Assembly (NCBI GenBank): GCA_008501825.1
Contig: QQUA01000006.1
Span: forward strand, 434,001 to 498,000
Length of the DNA: 64,000 nucleotides
Reading direction: 5' to 3'
Origin: Planctomycetota bacterium
Lineage (GTDB): Bacteria; Planctomycetota; UBA1135
Shown: positions 1 through 8,378 of the stretch, in pieces
Layout: every line of letters starts with the position of its first letter
Numbering within the stretch: position 1 is the stretch's first letter
Notes under the pieces: generated by a model
Told to the model about the DNA's origin: nothing
The model's database searches: none
Seen by the model: the letters and a program-made list of their open reading frames with translations, nothing else
Position numbers and translations under genes: made by a program

Positions 1-1116
1 GCTGGTTTGGCCTGGGTCTTGGTGCGAGACGGCCGAAGTCAAGAGGGATTGAGGCATTTGCAGGACTGGATGGAAGCGGCTCCGAGGCCAACGGAGGAGC
101 AGTTCAGCCAGTGGATGCAAATGGTTTTCGTTCGGGCTGAGGCCAAGGCGAACTTGGGGCAGGTACATCAGGCTTATGACGAACTGGTGGAAGTGGAAAA
201 CCAGAATCCAAAGTTTTTTCCGGCCGGTTCTCCTCAAAAGGTAGTTCTTAACTCTTATCAAGCCCAGTGCCTGCAACTCCTCGGCCGCACCGGTGAAGCT
301 CTGAGCTTGAACCAGGAGGCGTTGTCGGTGCAAAAGAGGCTGGCTGGGGAGGAGCATCCCAACACCGTTTTTTTGAAGCTACAAGCGCTGAAAATCCTAA
401 GTCTTCAAGGGCAGGACACCCTTGAGGCGTGGGAGGAAGTTCTGTTGCGAGCTGAAAAAGTTTGTGGGCGAGAAAGCAAAATGACATTGGATGCCCGGCG
501 GGGTTTGGCCATGTATTTTTCTCGATTCCGGCAACCGATGAAAGTGGTTGAAACATTGGAACCGGCACTTCAATTGACGGAGTTTCGATACGGAAGCTTT
601 CATCCGGTCAGTTTGGCGGTTCGCGCCGACCTTGGTTCCGCTTTGTTGAAATGCGGGCGTGGGCGTGAAGGAGAGGAGATCTTAAGACCTTTGTTGCAAT
701 GGAACCGGCCGGAACCGCCGCCTCCGGATCCGAGGCGGGTGGCTTTAATTAATCAAGCCAGCTACTGGGGGCGGCAGGGAAATCGGGAACAAGCCATTCT
801 TGGATTTGAACAGGCGTTATTGGAAGCGCCTCATTCCCGGCTGGCAAAACAGAGGCTGGCCTGGCTGTTGGTCGATGCTGAGGATCCCCAGCCGGAAGAA
901 TTGAAGCGGGCAATAGGTCTGGCGAAAGAAACCTTGGAAGGAGCCAACCTCAACCAGCAGGCTAAAAGTTATCATGCCTTGGCTTGGGCGTACTACCGAG
1001 TTGGAGACCAAGCCAATCTCCAAAAGTGCCTTGATTGGTTCCAGTCCAATGCCGAAATTCCTACTGGCATTGAACGCTCCATTCAACAACTCAAGGATAT
1101 TTCCGAACACCCATAG
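1..1116 (+). CDS. TPR-repeat protein, 5'-truncated by window edge
   Basis: The frame is open from the first base, so the start lies outside the window; at least 371 codons remain. The protein is helical and built of tetratricopeptide-like units, with kinesin-light-chain style spacing such as EALSVQKRLAGEEHPNT near residue 100 and an AIGLAKETLEGANL segment near residue 305. No membrane segment is visible in the part present. The kinase-TPR protein at 38184-40709 has a C-terminal half of the same style, so this may be the tail of another planctomycete Ser/Thr kinase with TPRs. No kinase motif is present here, so that identity is inference. TPR arrays usually act as protein-protein scaffolds. 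Confidence 0.75.
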   Translation, partial: AGLAWVLVRDGRSQEGLRHLQDWMEAAPRPTEEQFSQWMQMVFVRAEAKANLGQVHQAYDELVEVENQNPKFFPAGSPQKVVLNSYQAQCLQLLGRTGEALSLNQEALSVQKRLAGEEHPNTVFLKLQALKILSLQGQDTLEAWEEVLLRAEKVCGRESKMTLDARRGLAMYFSRFRQPMKVVETLEPALQLTEFRYGSFHPVSLAVRADLGSALLKCGRGREGEEILRPLLQWNRPEPPPPDPRRVALINQASYWGRQGNREQAILGFEQALLEAPHSRLAKQRLAWLLVDAEDPQPEELKRAIGLAKETLEGANLNQQAKSYHALAWAYYRVGDQANLQKCLDWFQSNAEIPTGIERSIQQLKDISEHP

Positions 1117-1146
1117 ATCGGTCACCCACAGGCCAACGTTGGGCAG

Positions 1147-1881
1147 TTACGATCGCTTTTTCGGCTGATCGGCATACTTCAAGGCGTTCTTCAGGCTTTC
1201 CCGGGAAAAGTCTTGGCGGTGCTGTTCTACAAAGCCTGATACAGCTTCCATATCGAATTTGGAAATCTCCCTCAAAACCCAACCCACTCCGGTTTTGGCG
1301 AAACGCTCCGGCCGGCGAATCAACTTGGAACAGGATTGTAAAACCTGGAATCGGTAGGATTCCTCGGCAATGGATTTGACGAAGGCGACCACCGAAGCTC
1401 GAGCTTGCCACAGGTTGGGAGATTGATCCCAAGCAGAAATTTTGTCTGCGCACTCCTTGCCCTGAGAGGCGATGAGCGGGCTCAGAACCCGAATGCAAAA
1501 CCAATCACAAGTGTTCCAGTCGGAGATCAATTCACGTTCAAATAAATATTCATAACGAGGAAGAGACATCTTCCATGGAAGATCCTGGGCCAAGTAGAGT
1601 TGAATTTGCAAAATCCCTGCAAGTTTGTCTTCGGCCCAGGGGTATTCGAAAAGTTGAAGGGCCAATTCAAATTGTTCCGTGGCCGGCCAGGAGTCCACCC
1701 CGCTTTGATGGCGCCATTGAGCTAAAACCGATCGAATTTGGGGAATGCCAACACCTCGGAAATCTAGCGTACCTTTGAGATAAGCTTCCCACCATAGTTT
1801 GGTTTCCTGTTTTGCAACATCCTGAAAAGCGGCTTGCAGGCTTTCAATTGGAGTTTGAAGATGCTGAGAGGTGATGGGCAT
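1147..1881 (-). CDS. AlkD-like DNA alkylation repair protein
   Basis: A protein of 244 residues resembling the HEAT-like-repeat DNA glycosylases of the AlkC/AlkD family, which excise positively charged N-alkylated bases. Supporting features are the N-terminal YLKGTLDFRGVGIP segment, the N-x-CDW motif (family Asp-containing helix), the W in PNLWQARAS and the KTGVGWVLRE motif near the C-terminus, all in the expected order. I chose the ATG at 1879-1881. The frame stays open to 2157, but those extra 92 residues are low-complexity and run through the AT-rich region shared with the divergent operon. It is transcribed away from the ThDP/citrate-synthase-like operon and looks monocistronic. Confidence 0.75.
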   Translation of the reverse strand: MPITSQHLQTPIESLQAAFQDVAKQETKLWWEAYLKGTLDFRGVGIPQIRSVLAQWRHQSGVDSWPATEQFELALQLFEYPWAEDKLAGILQIQLYLAQDLPWKMSLPRYEYLFERELISDWNTCDWFCIRVLSPLIASQGKECADKISAWDQSPNLWQARASVVAFVKSIAEESYRFQVLQSCSKLIRRPERFAKTGVGWVLREISKFDMEAVSGFVEQHRQDFSRESLKNALKYADQPKKRS

Positions 1882-2223
1882 TGGGGGGATTTTCTTTTGA
1901 ATTACAGCGCTATTCCCCTGTGGGTTGACGGGGGCTGCCGTGTGGTAGACCGTAATTTTCTCATATCGAAAGCTGATAAAAGTTCTAAATTCAAATGAAG
2001 TTTGATTCTCTTTGAAAAAAATTCTTTGCCATGCGAATTTTTTTTCCGATGGCTGAAAAGTCGATGGATTAAGTTCAAAGACAGGAGTTCTCTTAACTAT
2101 AATTAGCGAGAATCGCAGGGGCCCATCACCTCCCATTCCATTTTCGGGCTTCAGCAAAACGATGCCACTCTTCTATATTCCACTGAAGGTGGTCCAACTA
2201 AACCGAAAGGCGAGGCTAGAACC
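1882..2223. other. Divergent intergenic region, AT-rich
   Basis: A 342-bp stretch between the AlkD-like gene and the ThDP-enzyme operon. The middle (about 1955-2105) is much richer in A/T than its surroundings, with several A and T runs. It contains the candidate promoter described at 2074-2103. I see no RNA gene. A frame starting at 2162 merely runs into the ThDP-enzyme gene and is not supported. Confidence 0.5.
2074..2103 (+). promoter_or_regulatory. Candidate sigma-70 promoter for ThDP/citrate-synthase-like operon
   Basis: A perfect TATAAT at 2098-2103 is preceded at 18 bp by TTCAAA (4 of 6 to TTGACA) at 2074-2079. Transcription would begin near 2110, leaving a leader of about 115 nt before the ATG at 2224. 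Confidence 0.5.
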
Positions 2224-3972
2224 ATGGAAACGGTTTTCGAGTCTGAGGAGAAGCTTCCGGAACCGCCAGAGAAAAAAGGTTCCCAGGAGTTCCAAGAGTT
2301 GGGAGATTACCTGGTTCACTTCTTGGAAAATCTTGGAGTGGAATACGTCTTTGGAATTCCCGGCGGGACCATTGAACCCCTGTACAACGCCATGGCGAGG
2401 AGCGCCCGCCGAAATGGCTTAAGGCCGGTTCTGGCTCGTCATGAAAGCGGGGCGGCTTTTATGGCTGCCGGATACGCCAGGGAAACAGGAAAACTGGGAG
2501 TTTGCTGTTCCACCTCCGGCCCTGGGGCGACCAATTTGCTGACCGGAGTGGCGTCCGCTTTCGTGGATCACACGCCGCTGTTGGTCTTGACGGCGGAAAC
2601 TCCTCTACCTGATTTGGGTAGATCTGCTTTTCAAGAATCTTCTCGAACCGGCGTGGACATGATCAGCATGTTTCAGAGCTGTACCCATTACGCCAGTCGG
2701 GTGTCTCATCCACGCCAGTTGCCGGCCAAGCTCTTTGCGGCCACTTTGCGTGCCATGCGCTTAAGGCGCGGGCCGGTTCATCTTTCTCTGCCGAGTGATG
2801 TTTTAAGCAGTGCTGGCAAGGGCTTGCAACTTCCGGCAGGGATTCAGTCGCTGCAATGGGTCTCCGAGGCTGTGGATGATCGCGACGTCGAATTTATCCT
2901 GAAGTGCTTGGGCCGGGCGCGAAAGGTCGTCCTGGTGATCGGCAAAGATTGTCGAGGATGCAGCGAAACTCTATTTCGATTTGCGGAATTGTGCGGTGCC
3001 CAAGTTGTCGCCACTCCCGAAGGCAAAACCTGGGCTTTACACAATCATCCCCGATTTCATGGCATCTTCGGTTTCGGTGGACATGAATCTGCTCATCGGA
3101 CCTTGTTGAGCGAGGGAGCGGATCTGGTGATTTGCGCCGGAACGGCATTTCACGAATTTGACGGGCTCGGGAAGGCCGGCGGCCACTCGGGCCAGACTTT
3201 GATCCACGTGGATGAAATCAGCGATCATCTTTGTTTTTCGCCCGGAGCGGATTTCCACGTTTATGGATCCATTCGACGTTTGTTCCATTTGTTGACTACC
3301 CGTCTTTCCATGCAGTCGGTGGCATCCAGGAAGGAATCTTCGGCACCTACGGCTTCGGTGGACCTACCGATTAAGGAAAGCAGTGGCCGCATTTATCCGC
3401 CGTGGTTGATACAGGAATTGGTGCGCGAATTGCCGGCAAAAACGCGCTTCGTGGCGGATACCGGAAACAGCTTCGCCTGGAGTACTCATTTCCTGAAGCC
3501 GGAGCGAACGGGAAATTACCGGGTGGAAATGGGTTTTGGGTCCATGGGCTGGGGAATGGGCACCGCCATCGGCATGGCCATGGGAGATCGAAGTACTCCA
3601 GTGGTCTGCTTGCATGGAGACGGAAGCATGTTGATGAACGGCCAAGAATTGACAGTTGCCGTCAGCGAACGATTGCCTTTGATCACGGTGGTGCTGAACG
3701 ACGGCTCCCTCGGCATGGTGCGTCACGGACAAAAACTGGCCGGCGCCGAAGAAGTTTGCTGTGATCTTCCGGCCGTGGATTTCGCCATGTTGGCTCGATC
3801 TCTAGGGGCCGAAGCTTTCACCATTCGAACGGCGAAGGAACTCAAGGAATTGGATTGGCCAAGCCTTTGCCGCTCTTCCTTACCCGTGTTGTTGGACGTT
3901 CACGTGGACGCGGAAGCGTGTCCTCCGATGAAACAACGCAGTGCAACTCTGAACTTTCAAAAAACCGCATGA
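2224..3972 (+). CDS. Acetolactate-synthase-like ThDP-dependent enzyme
   Basis: A 582-residue protein with the three-domain layout of the ThDP (thiamine diphosphate) enzyme family that includes acetolactate synthase, oxalyl-CoA decarboxylase and 2-hydroxyacyl-CoA lyase. The N-terminal Pyr domain has VFGIPGG (42-48), the cofactor-activating Glu74 in ARHES and GPGATN (99-104). A central Rossmann-like domain spans roughly 215-350. The C-terminal PP domain has the ThDP/Mg motif starting GDGS at 465-468 with Asn472. Such enzymes cleave or join C-C bonds next to a carbonyl, usually on 2-oxo acids. The substrate is unknown. The gene is translationally coupled (ATGA) to two citrate-synthase-fold proteins, and no acetolactate synthase small subunit is present, so ordinary branched-chain amino acid synthesis is unlikely. 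Confidence 0.85.
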   Translation: METVFESEEKLPEPPEKKGSQEFQELGDYLVHFLENLGVEYVFGIPGGTIEPLYNAMARSARRNGLRPVLARHESGAAFMAAGYARETGKLGVCCSTSGPGATNLLTGVASAFVDHTPLLVLTAETPLPDLGRSAFQESSRTGVDMISMFQSCTHYASRVSHPRQLPAKLFAATLRAMRLRRGPVHLSLPSDVLSSAGKGLQLPAGIQSLQWVSEAVDDRDVEFILKCLGRARKVVLVIGKDCRGCSETLFRFAELCGAQVVATPEGKTWALHNHPRFHGIFGFGGHESAHRTLLSEGADLVICAGTAFHEFDGLGKAGGHSGQTLIHVDEISDHLCFSPGADFHVYGSIRRLFHLLTTRLSMQSVASRKESSAPTASVDLPIKESSGRIYPPWLIQELVRELPAKTRFVADTGNSFAWSTHFLKPERTGNYRVEMGFGSMGWGMGTAIGMAMGDRSTPVVCLHGDGSMLMNGQELTVAVSERLPLITVVLNDGSLGMVRHGQKLAGAEEVCCDLPAVDFAMLARSLGAEAFTIRTAKELKELDWPSLCRSSLPVLLDVHVDAEACPPMKQRSATLNFQKTA

Positions 3973-4808
3973 GCCACCCCCCCCAGGAAAAGGATCTTCT
4001 TTTTTCTTCCATTTGGAGAGAAGAGGCGGAAGCGGACGATCCCTTTTCGGCCAAAACGTGCTTTTGTCACGGCTACGATGTCTACGGTGACCTTCTTGGA
4101 AAAGCCAGTTGGTCGGAATACCTCTACCTGTTGTTTCGTGGCGATCGTCCCACCGATTCTCAAAGTCGCTTGATCGCTAATTTGGCGGTTTCCCTGGCCC
4201 ACCCCGGGCCTAGAGATCCCAGCATTCGGGCGGCCATGAATGCAGGCGTAGGCGGTTCCAGCAGCGCTTCTTGCTTGATGGCGGCGCTGGCCGTCGGAGC
4301 GGGCAACTTGGCCGGCGGACGGGAGATTTATCAAGCCGTGACCGCTTGGCAGCAGCTTGGCACTGAGATGGATCTTTGGAGGAGCTTTTTGTTGAAGCCG
4401 GCGACCCAAGGTCGGGTGGACGTTTGGGAACCGATGGAACATCCGCCTGGATTCGCGGCCTACGGCATTCGATGCGCCGAACCGGTGATTCAAATGCTCC
4501 ATCACGTAGAGATTTGGTCCGACGGGCCGGCCTTGCCGTGGCTTCGAGCCAATCGCCTCACCCTGGAAACCATCGCTGAAAGGCCTTTGGCCATCAGTGG
4601 TGTTGCCGCCGCGGCGTTTTACGATCTTGGTTTCAATCAAGATCAGGCGGAGTTGGCGTATTTATTGCTCCGCCTTCCCGGCGCCGCCGTCCATGCCCTG
4701 GAGCAGCGGCGGGACGGGTGGCGCAAGTACCCATACTTCCACGACAAGCTTGAGCTAACCGATGACCCGGGAAAATCGGCGGAAAAGCAGGAGGTGACCG
4801 GGCGATGA
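3969..4808 (+). CDS. Citrate-synthase-fold protein resembling citryl-CoA lyase, catalytic residues lost
   Basis: A 279-residue protein. The stretch GYDVYGDLLG (35-44), the following LLFRG (54-58) and the C-terminal LPGAAVHALEQ (236-246) match the citryl-CoA lyase/ATP-citrate-lyase-C branch of the citrate synthase superfamily. The start is the ATG overlapping the upstream stop as ATGA; a longer frame from 3855 lies inside the ThDP gene. Canonical catalytic positions look altered. The usual PGFGH loop reads PPGFAAYG (159-166), and the Asp of the NIDG motif appears as Ser in LAISG (207-211). No His occurs at the first active-site position (about 108-118). It is probably a partner of the next protein. 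The reaction is unknown and the residue assignments are by eye. Confidence 0.7.
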   Translation: MSHPPQEKDLLFSSIWREEAEADDPFSAKTCFCHGYDVYGDLLGKASWSEYLYLLFRGDRPTDSQSRLIANLAVSLAHPGPRDPSIRAAMNAGVGGSSSASCLMAALAVGAGNLAGGREIYQAVTAWQQLGTEMDLWRSFLLKPATQGRVDVWEPMEHPPGFAAYGIRCAEPVIQMLHHVEIWSDGPALPWLRANRLTLETIAERPLAISGVAAAAFYDLGFNQDQAELAYLLLRLPGAAVHALEQRRDGWRKYPYFHDKLELTDDPGKSAEKQEVTGR

Positions 4809-6091
4809 AATCGAACGAGGTACTTAGGGAATTCGAACACCGGTGGCCGACTTCGATGGGGGCTTTCTTCCCCGAAGAGCGGGTGGTCTATCGAGGCAAG
4901 GATCTCCATCGTGAATTAAATCACTTGAGTTGGACCGCGCTTCTGATGCTTGGAATTACCGGGCGCATCCTCAGCGAATCCGAGATTCAAGCGATTGAAG
5001 GGATGTGGCGGATTGCGATCAGCTATCCGGACCCCCGCCTCTGGAACAATCGAGTTGCCGCCTTGGCCGGGACTACCCGTTCCACTGCGTCTCTCGGAAT
5101 CGGCGCCGCAACGGCGGTCACCGAGGCGGTTATTTACGGAAACCGGCTCAACAAACGGGCGATCGACTTTCTTTATCGGCTCGATGCTGAGTTGCAAGCG
5201 GGGGGCGAATTGGAGCCCTTCGTGTTGCGTGAATTGAAGACCTATCGCGTGGTTCCGGGTTACGGACGGCCTTTGCGGCCTACCGATGAGCGCCGGGAGC
5301 CATTGATCGAATTAGCCAAATCCTGCGGCGTGTATCAGGGCGTCCATTTCCAGCGCTGCCTTCAAATCGACCGCTTCATGCAGGAAAGCCGCTACCGCTT
5401 TCACATCAATGCTTCCGGCCTTTGTGCCGCCATTGGGGCTGAAATCGGCTTAAATCCGGAGGAGTATCATCAAGCGTGTTGTATCGGCTTCAGCGCGGGA
5501 ATGTTCCCTTGCTATAACGACACCAAAACCAAGCCGGAGGGAGCTTTCTTCCCGTTTCGGTGTGATCGATTGGTTTATCAAGGAAAAGCCGACCGACCCT
5601 GGCAACCGAAGGCGACTTTGGACTGGACTTCGCCATTAGGGCGTGCGCGAGTGGTGCGTCGGATCACGGCCTCCGCCGATCGGGTTTGGCGCCTGATCCG
5701 TCAATTTGACGGTTTGGAAAAGTACCTTGCTTCGGTTTCCTCTTCCAAGAAAACCGGCACCTCTCCCGGAGACGTCCGCAACACGATTCTCCAAGACGGA
5801 ACTCAAATGATTCATCGCCTAGAGGAGATGAATGATCAAAAGCGCTTGTTGCGGCACCGGCTCTTGTATTCCAACCCGGCCTTGCCTCACCAAAACTATC
5901 AGGGACGTATCCACGTTCAGGAGCAGGGCCCGGAAGCATGCCAATTGACTTTCTCTTCCGAGTTTGATGTGAACGAAAACAAGCTGATCGAAGTTTGCCA
6001 GACGCTGGAAGCCACGTACGGCACGATGGCCGACGAACTTGCCGCTTACCTCAACGTCCGGTGCCTTCCGGTAGCTGAAGGAGAAGGATAG
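4805..6091 (+). CDS. Citrate-synthase-like protein fused to SRPBCC lipid/polyketide-binding domain
   Basis: A 428-residue protein, ATGA-coupled to the preceding gene. Residues about 20-265 follow the citrate synthase/citryl-CoA lyase fold: VVPGYGRPLRP at 149-159 and HINASGLCAAIGAEIGL at 200-216. In this copy the loop His is replaced by Arg155 and the Asp by Ser204. Residues about 280-422 form a separate alpha/beta domain of START/SRPBCC type (RVVRRITASADRVWRLI, then alternating strands and a long C-terminal helix), a fold that binds hydrophobic ligands. A citrate-synthase/SRPBCC fusion is unusual. With its neighbours it suggests an acyl-CoA or 2-oxo-acid condensation or cleavage module, which is inference only. 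Confidence 0.7.
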   Translation: MKSNEVLREFEHRWPTSMGAFFPEERVVYRGKDLHRELNHLSWTALLMLGITGRILSESEIQAIEGMWRIAISYPDPRLWNNRVAALAGTTRSTASLGIGAATAVTEAVIYGNRLNKRAIDFLYRLDAELQAGGELEPFVLRELKTYRVVPGYGRPLRPTDERREPLIELAKSCGVYQGVHFQRCLQIDRFMQESRYRFHINASGLCAAIGAEIGLNPEEYHQACCIGFSAGMFPCYNDTKTKPEGAFFPFRCDRLVYQGKADRPWQPKATLDWTSPLGRARVVRRITASADRVWRLIRQFDGLEKYLASVSSSKKTGTSPGDVRNTILQDGTQMIHRLEEMNDQKRLLRHRLLYSNPALPHQNYQGRIHVQEQGPEACQLTFSSEFDVNENKLIEVCQTLEATYGTMADELAAYLNVRCLPVAEGEG

Positions 6092-6097
6092 GCCGCT

Positions 6098-6502
6098 CTA
6101 GGAGCAAAGCTCCGTTGCCGCAGGTCTTGGCCTGCGGTGGCGGGCTTTGCGAGGAAGGTGCGGATCGCGGCGCCCGTCCATGAGATGAGCCATAGCCAAA
6201 AACGGATGGCGCCAGACCATTTTCGGGCCGGCCACTCGCATCAAAGCCTGCATCGGCTCCCGGCGGCCCCGGGGATAACAATGAATGGAGCACTTGGCGC
6301 AACTGGGCTTGGCGGCGCCGAAGGGGCAGCGCTCGATACGCTCGAAAGCATAGGCCTGAAGATCCTGGCACGAGGCGCAGGGTTGGCCGGAAGACTTCCG
6401 GGCCGTCGCCGTTTCCCCGTGCTGGTGGCGGCAGGCGATGCGCACCATAGCTTCCAGGGTTTTCTGCTCGCGGCGCAGGCGGCGGGGAAGGGATTCCTTC
6501 AT
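6098..6502 (-). CDS. ygbA: YgbA-like nitrous-oxide-stimulated promoter family protein
   Basis: A 134-residue cysteine-rich protein. It matches the YgbA family (annotated nitrous oxide-stimulated promoter) along its length: an early RIACRH motif, CASC, then RCPFG, KPSCAKCSIHCY and RVAGPKMVWRHP. In E. coli ygbA belongs to the nitric-oxide-responsive genes and is linked to recovery from nitrosative stress; the exact chemistry is not known to me. The CxxC and CxxxC spacing suggests metal binding. It is convergent with the ThDP operon and lies downstream of the transhydrogenase terminator, so it probably has its own promoter in the gap 6503-6567. Confidence 0.85.
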   Translation of the reverse strand: MKESLPRRLRREQKTLEAMVRIACRHQHGETATARKSSGQPCASCQDLQAYAFERIERCPFGAAKPSCAKCSIHCYPRGRREPMQALMRVAGPKMVWRHPFLAMAHLMDGRRDPHLPRKARHRRPRPAATELCS

Positions 6503-6567
6503 GCTTTCAGTGCTAAATTAAACTCCTCTCAAGGCGAGCAAAGGGATTTTCTTCGGAAAGCCGCCCA

Positions 6568-6605
6568 AAAATCAGAAGCCGGGACCCGAAAACAGGGTCC
6601 CGGCC
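6568..6605 (-). terminator. Intrinsic terminator of pnt operon
   Basis: A perfect 10-bp inverted repeat, GCCGGGACCC (6579-6588) and GGGTCCCGGC (6596-6605), with a 7-nt loop. On the minus strand it is followed by TTCTGATTTTT, placing it just after the pntB stop codon. Confidence 0.85.
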
Positions 6606-6638
6606 CGAATCTATGACGGACTTGTGACAGTCGCGGAC

Positions 6639-8069
6639 TTAGGCTTCCTTCAGCTCGGTCAAAGTTTCTTGCAGGAAGGCCTTGCCGTCGCCAAAGCACA
6701 TCAGGGTGTTGTCCCGCTCGAACAGGGGATTTCGAATGCCGGCGTAGCCCGGGCTCAGGCTGCGCTTGATCATCAACACGGTTTGGGATTCATGAGCGTT
6801 GAGAATCGGCATTCCGGCGATGGGGCTTTGCGGATCTTCGATGGCGGAAGGATTCACCACGTCGTTGGCACCCACGATGATGGCCACGTCGGTGTTTTTG
6901 AAGTCGTTGTTAATCCGCTCCAGCTCGAACAACTGCTCGTAGGGCACGTCTGATTCCGCCAGGAGCACATTCATGTGTCCCGGCATGCGGCCGGCCACCG
7001 GATGAATGGCGTAGCGGACGTCTGCACCCCGACGTTCCAGTTCTTCGCCCATTTCTTTCACCACGTGCTGGGCTTGCGCCACCGCCATGCCGTAACCGGG
7101 GATGAAGATCACCGATCCGGCGCTTTCCAGAATCATGGCGGCCTCTTCCGGCGAAGCCGATTTCACGTTGGTGTAATCCCGGGCGTCGCCACTGACTTCA
7201 TCGCCTCCAAATCCTCCGATCAACACGTTGGCCAAAGACCGGTTCATGGCCTTGCACATCAAGTTGGTCAGGATCAAGCCGGAAGCGCCGACCAAGGCAC
7301 CGGCGGTAATCAGCAGAGGATTGGCGATGACGAAACCGGCCATGGAAGCGGCAATGCCGGAATAGCTGTTCAGCAGCGAAACCACTACCGGCATGTCGGC
7401 ACCGCCGATCGGAATGACCACCAAGACCCCCAAAGCTCCGGCAATGAGAGCCAAAAGGATCAGCAAGGTAGCGGCCATGGCTCCGGAAGCTCCGAAGCCG
7501 GCCAGCAAGCCGACCAAAATGGCCCCGGCGCCCAAGGCGATCGAAATCAGGTGGCGGTTCGGCAACAAAATGGGGTTGCCACTCACCTTGCCTGACAATT
7601 TGCCCATCGCCACCAAACTTCCGGTGAGGGTGATGGAACCGATCAAGATGGACAGGAAGACGGTGACTGCCCAAATGCCTCCCATGCCGGCGGCTTCAGA
7701 TGCGGCGAGACCTTCGGAAGCCTCCGGGCTCGTTAGATACAAGCGCCAGAACAGAGACAGGGCCACCAACATCGAGGCGCCACCACCGACGCCGTTGAAC
7801 ATGGCGACCAATTCCGGCATGCCGGTCATTTCGACCTTTTGAGACAGCCATCCGCCGATGGCGGCGCCGAGCAAAACACCGACCACCAAACCCGGCCAAC
7901 TCAAATTGCCGGTCTCTAACAAAGTCGTGGCAATGGCCAGCAACATGCCGACCGCGGCCATTTGATTGCCGCGCCGGGCGGTGCGCACCTTCGACAACTT
8001 TTTCAAGCCGAAGATGAACAAGGCGGTAGCGACCAGATAAGCGATTCCGGCTTCTAAGCTGGTATGCAT
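6639..8069 (-). CDS. pntB: NAD(P)+ transhydrogenase beta subunit
   Basis: A 476-residue integral membrane protein. It is the beta subunit of the proton-translocating transhydrogenase, which moves hydride from NADH to NADP+ at the expense of the proton gradient. The N-terminal two thirds has nine or so hydrophobic helices with glycine-rich turns (FNGVGGGASMLVAL near 90). The C-terminal dIII NADP-binding domain starts near 300 and shows the GYGMAVAQAQ motif, HPVAGRMPGHMNVLLAE and a GANDVVNP segment. Length is typical. It sits 15 bp after pntAB in a pntAA-pntAB-pntB operon. Confidence 0.97.
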   Translation of the reverse strand: MHTSLEAGIAYLVATALFIFGLKKLSKVRTARRGNQMAAVGMLLAIATTLLETGNLSWPGLVVGVLLGAAIGGWLSQKVEMTGMPELVAMFNGVGGGASMLVALSLFWRLYLTSPEASEGLAASEAAGMGGIWAVTVFLSILIGSITLTGSLVAMGKLSGKVSGNPILLPNRHLISIALGAGAILVGLLAGFGASGAMAATLLILLALIAGALGVLVVIPIGGADMPVVVSLLNSYSGIAASMAGFVIANPLLITAGALVGASGLILTNLMCKAMNRSLANVLIGGFGGDEVSGDARDYTNVKSASPEEAAMILESAGSVIFIPGYGMAVAQAQHVVKEMGEELERRGADVRYAIHPVAGRMPGHMNVLLAESDVPYEQLFELERINNDFKNTDVAIIVGANDVVNPSAIEDPQSPIAGMPILNAHESQTVLMIKRSLSPGYAGIRNPLFERDNTLMCFGDGKAFLQETLTELKEA

Positions 8070-8084
8070 GGCTTGAGTCCTCCC

Positions 8085-8378
8085 TTATCGCTTGGCTTTG
8101 CTGCCGAACATCTTGAGCATGCGATCGGTGACCATGAAGCCGCCGACCACGTTGACCGTTGCCATGACCACGGCAAGAAAGCCGAAGGTGGAAGCAAAGA
8201 AGGAATTCCCCATCTGCATGCAAGCCAAAGAACCGACGATGGTAATGCCGGAAATGGCGTTGGCACCCGACATCAAGGGCGTGTGCAAAGTCGGCGGAAC
8301 TTTGGTGATGACTTCGAAACCGACGAAAATCGCCAGCACGAACACGAACAACAACAGGACAAGGAAGTCGCCAATCAT
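8085..8378 (-). CDS. pntAB: NAD(P)+ transhydrogenase alpha subunit part 2
   Basis: A 97-residue membrane protein with three hydrophobic helices (about 3-20, 33-55, 58-80) and the typical HTPLMSGANAISGI segment. It supplies the membrane helices that in E. coli are the C-terminus of PntA; here they form a separate subunit as in Rhodospirillum rubrum. Its start overlaps the pntAA stop (ATGA), so the two are translated together. Confidence 0.95.
   Translation of the reverse strand: MIGDFLVLLLFVFVLAIFVGFEVITKVPPTLHTPLMSGANAISGITIVGSLACMQMGNSFFASTFGFLAVVMATVNVVGGFMVTDRMLKMFGSKAKR

Noticed and set aside
1882..2157. Upstream extension of the AlkD-like protein
   Set aside because: The added 92 residues have low complexity and lie in an AT-rich promoter region.
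6118..6137. 7-bp hairpin CCGCAGG / CCTGCGG just after the ThDP operon
   Set aside because: No T-run follows, and it is inside the ygbA-like gene.
6137..6616. Plus-strand ORF of 159 codons across the ygbA-like gene
   Set aside because: It is antisense to a gene with clear family motifs and has no recognisable product.
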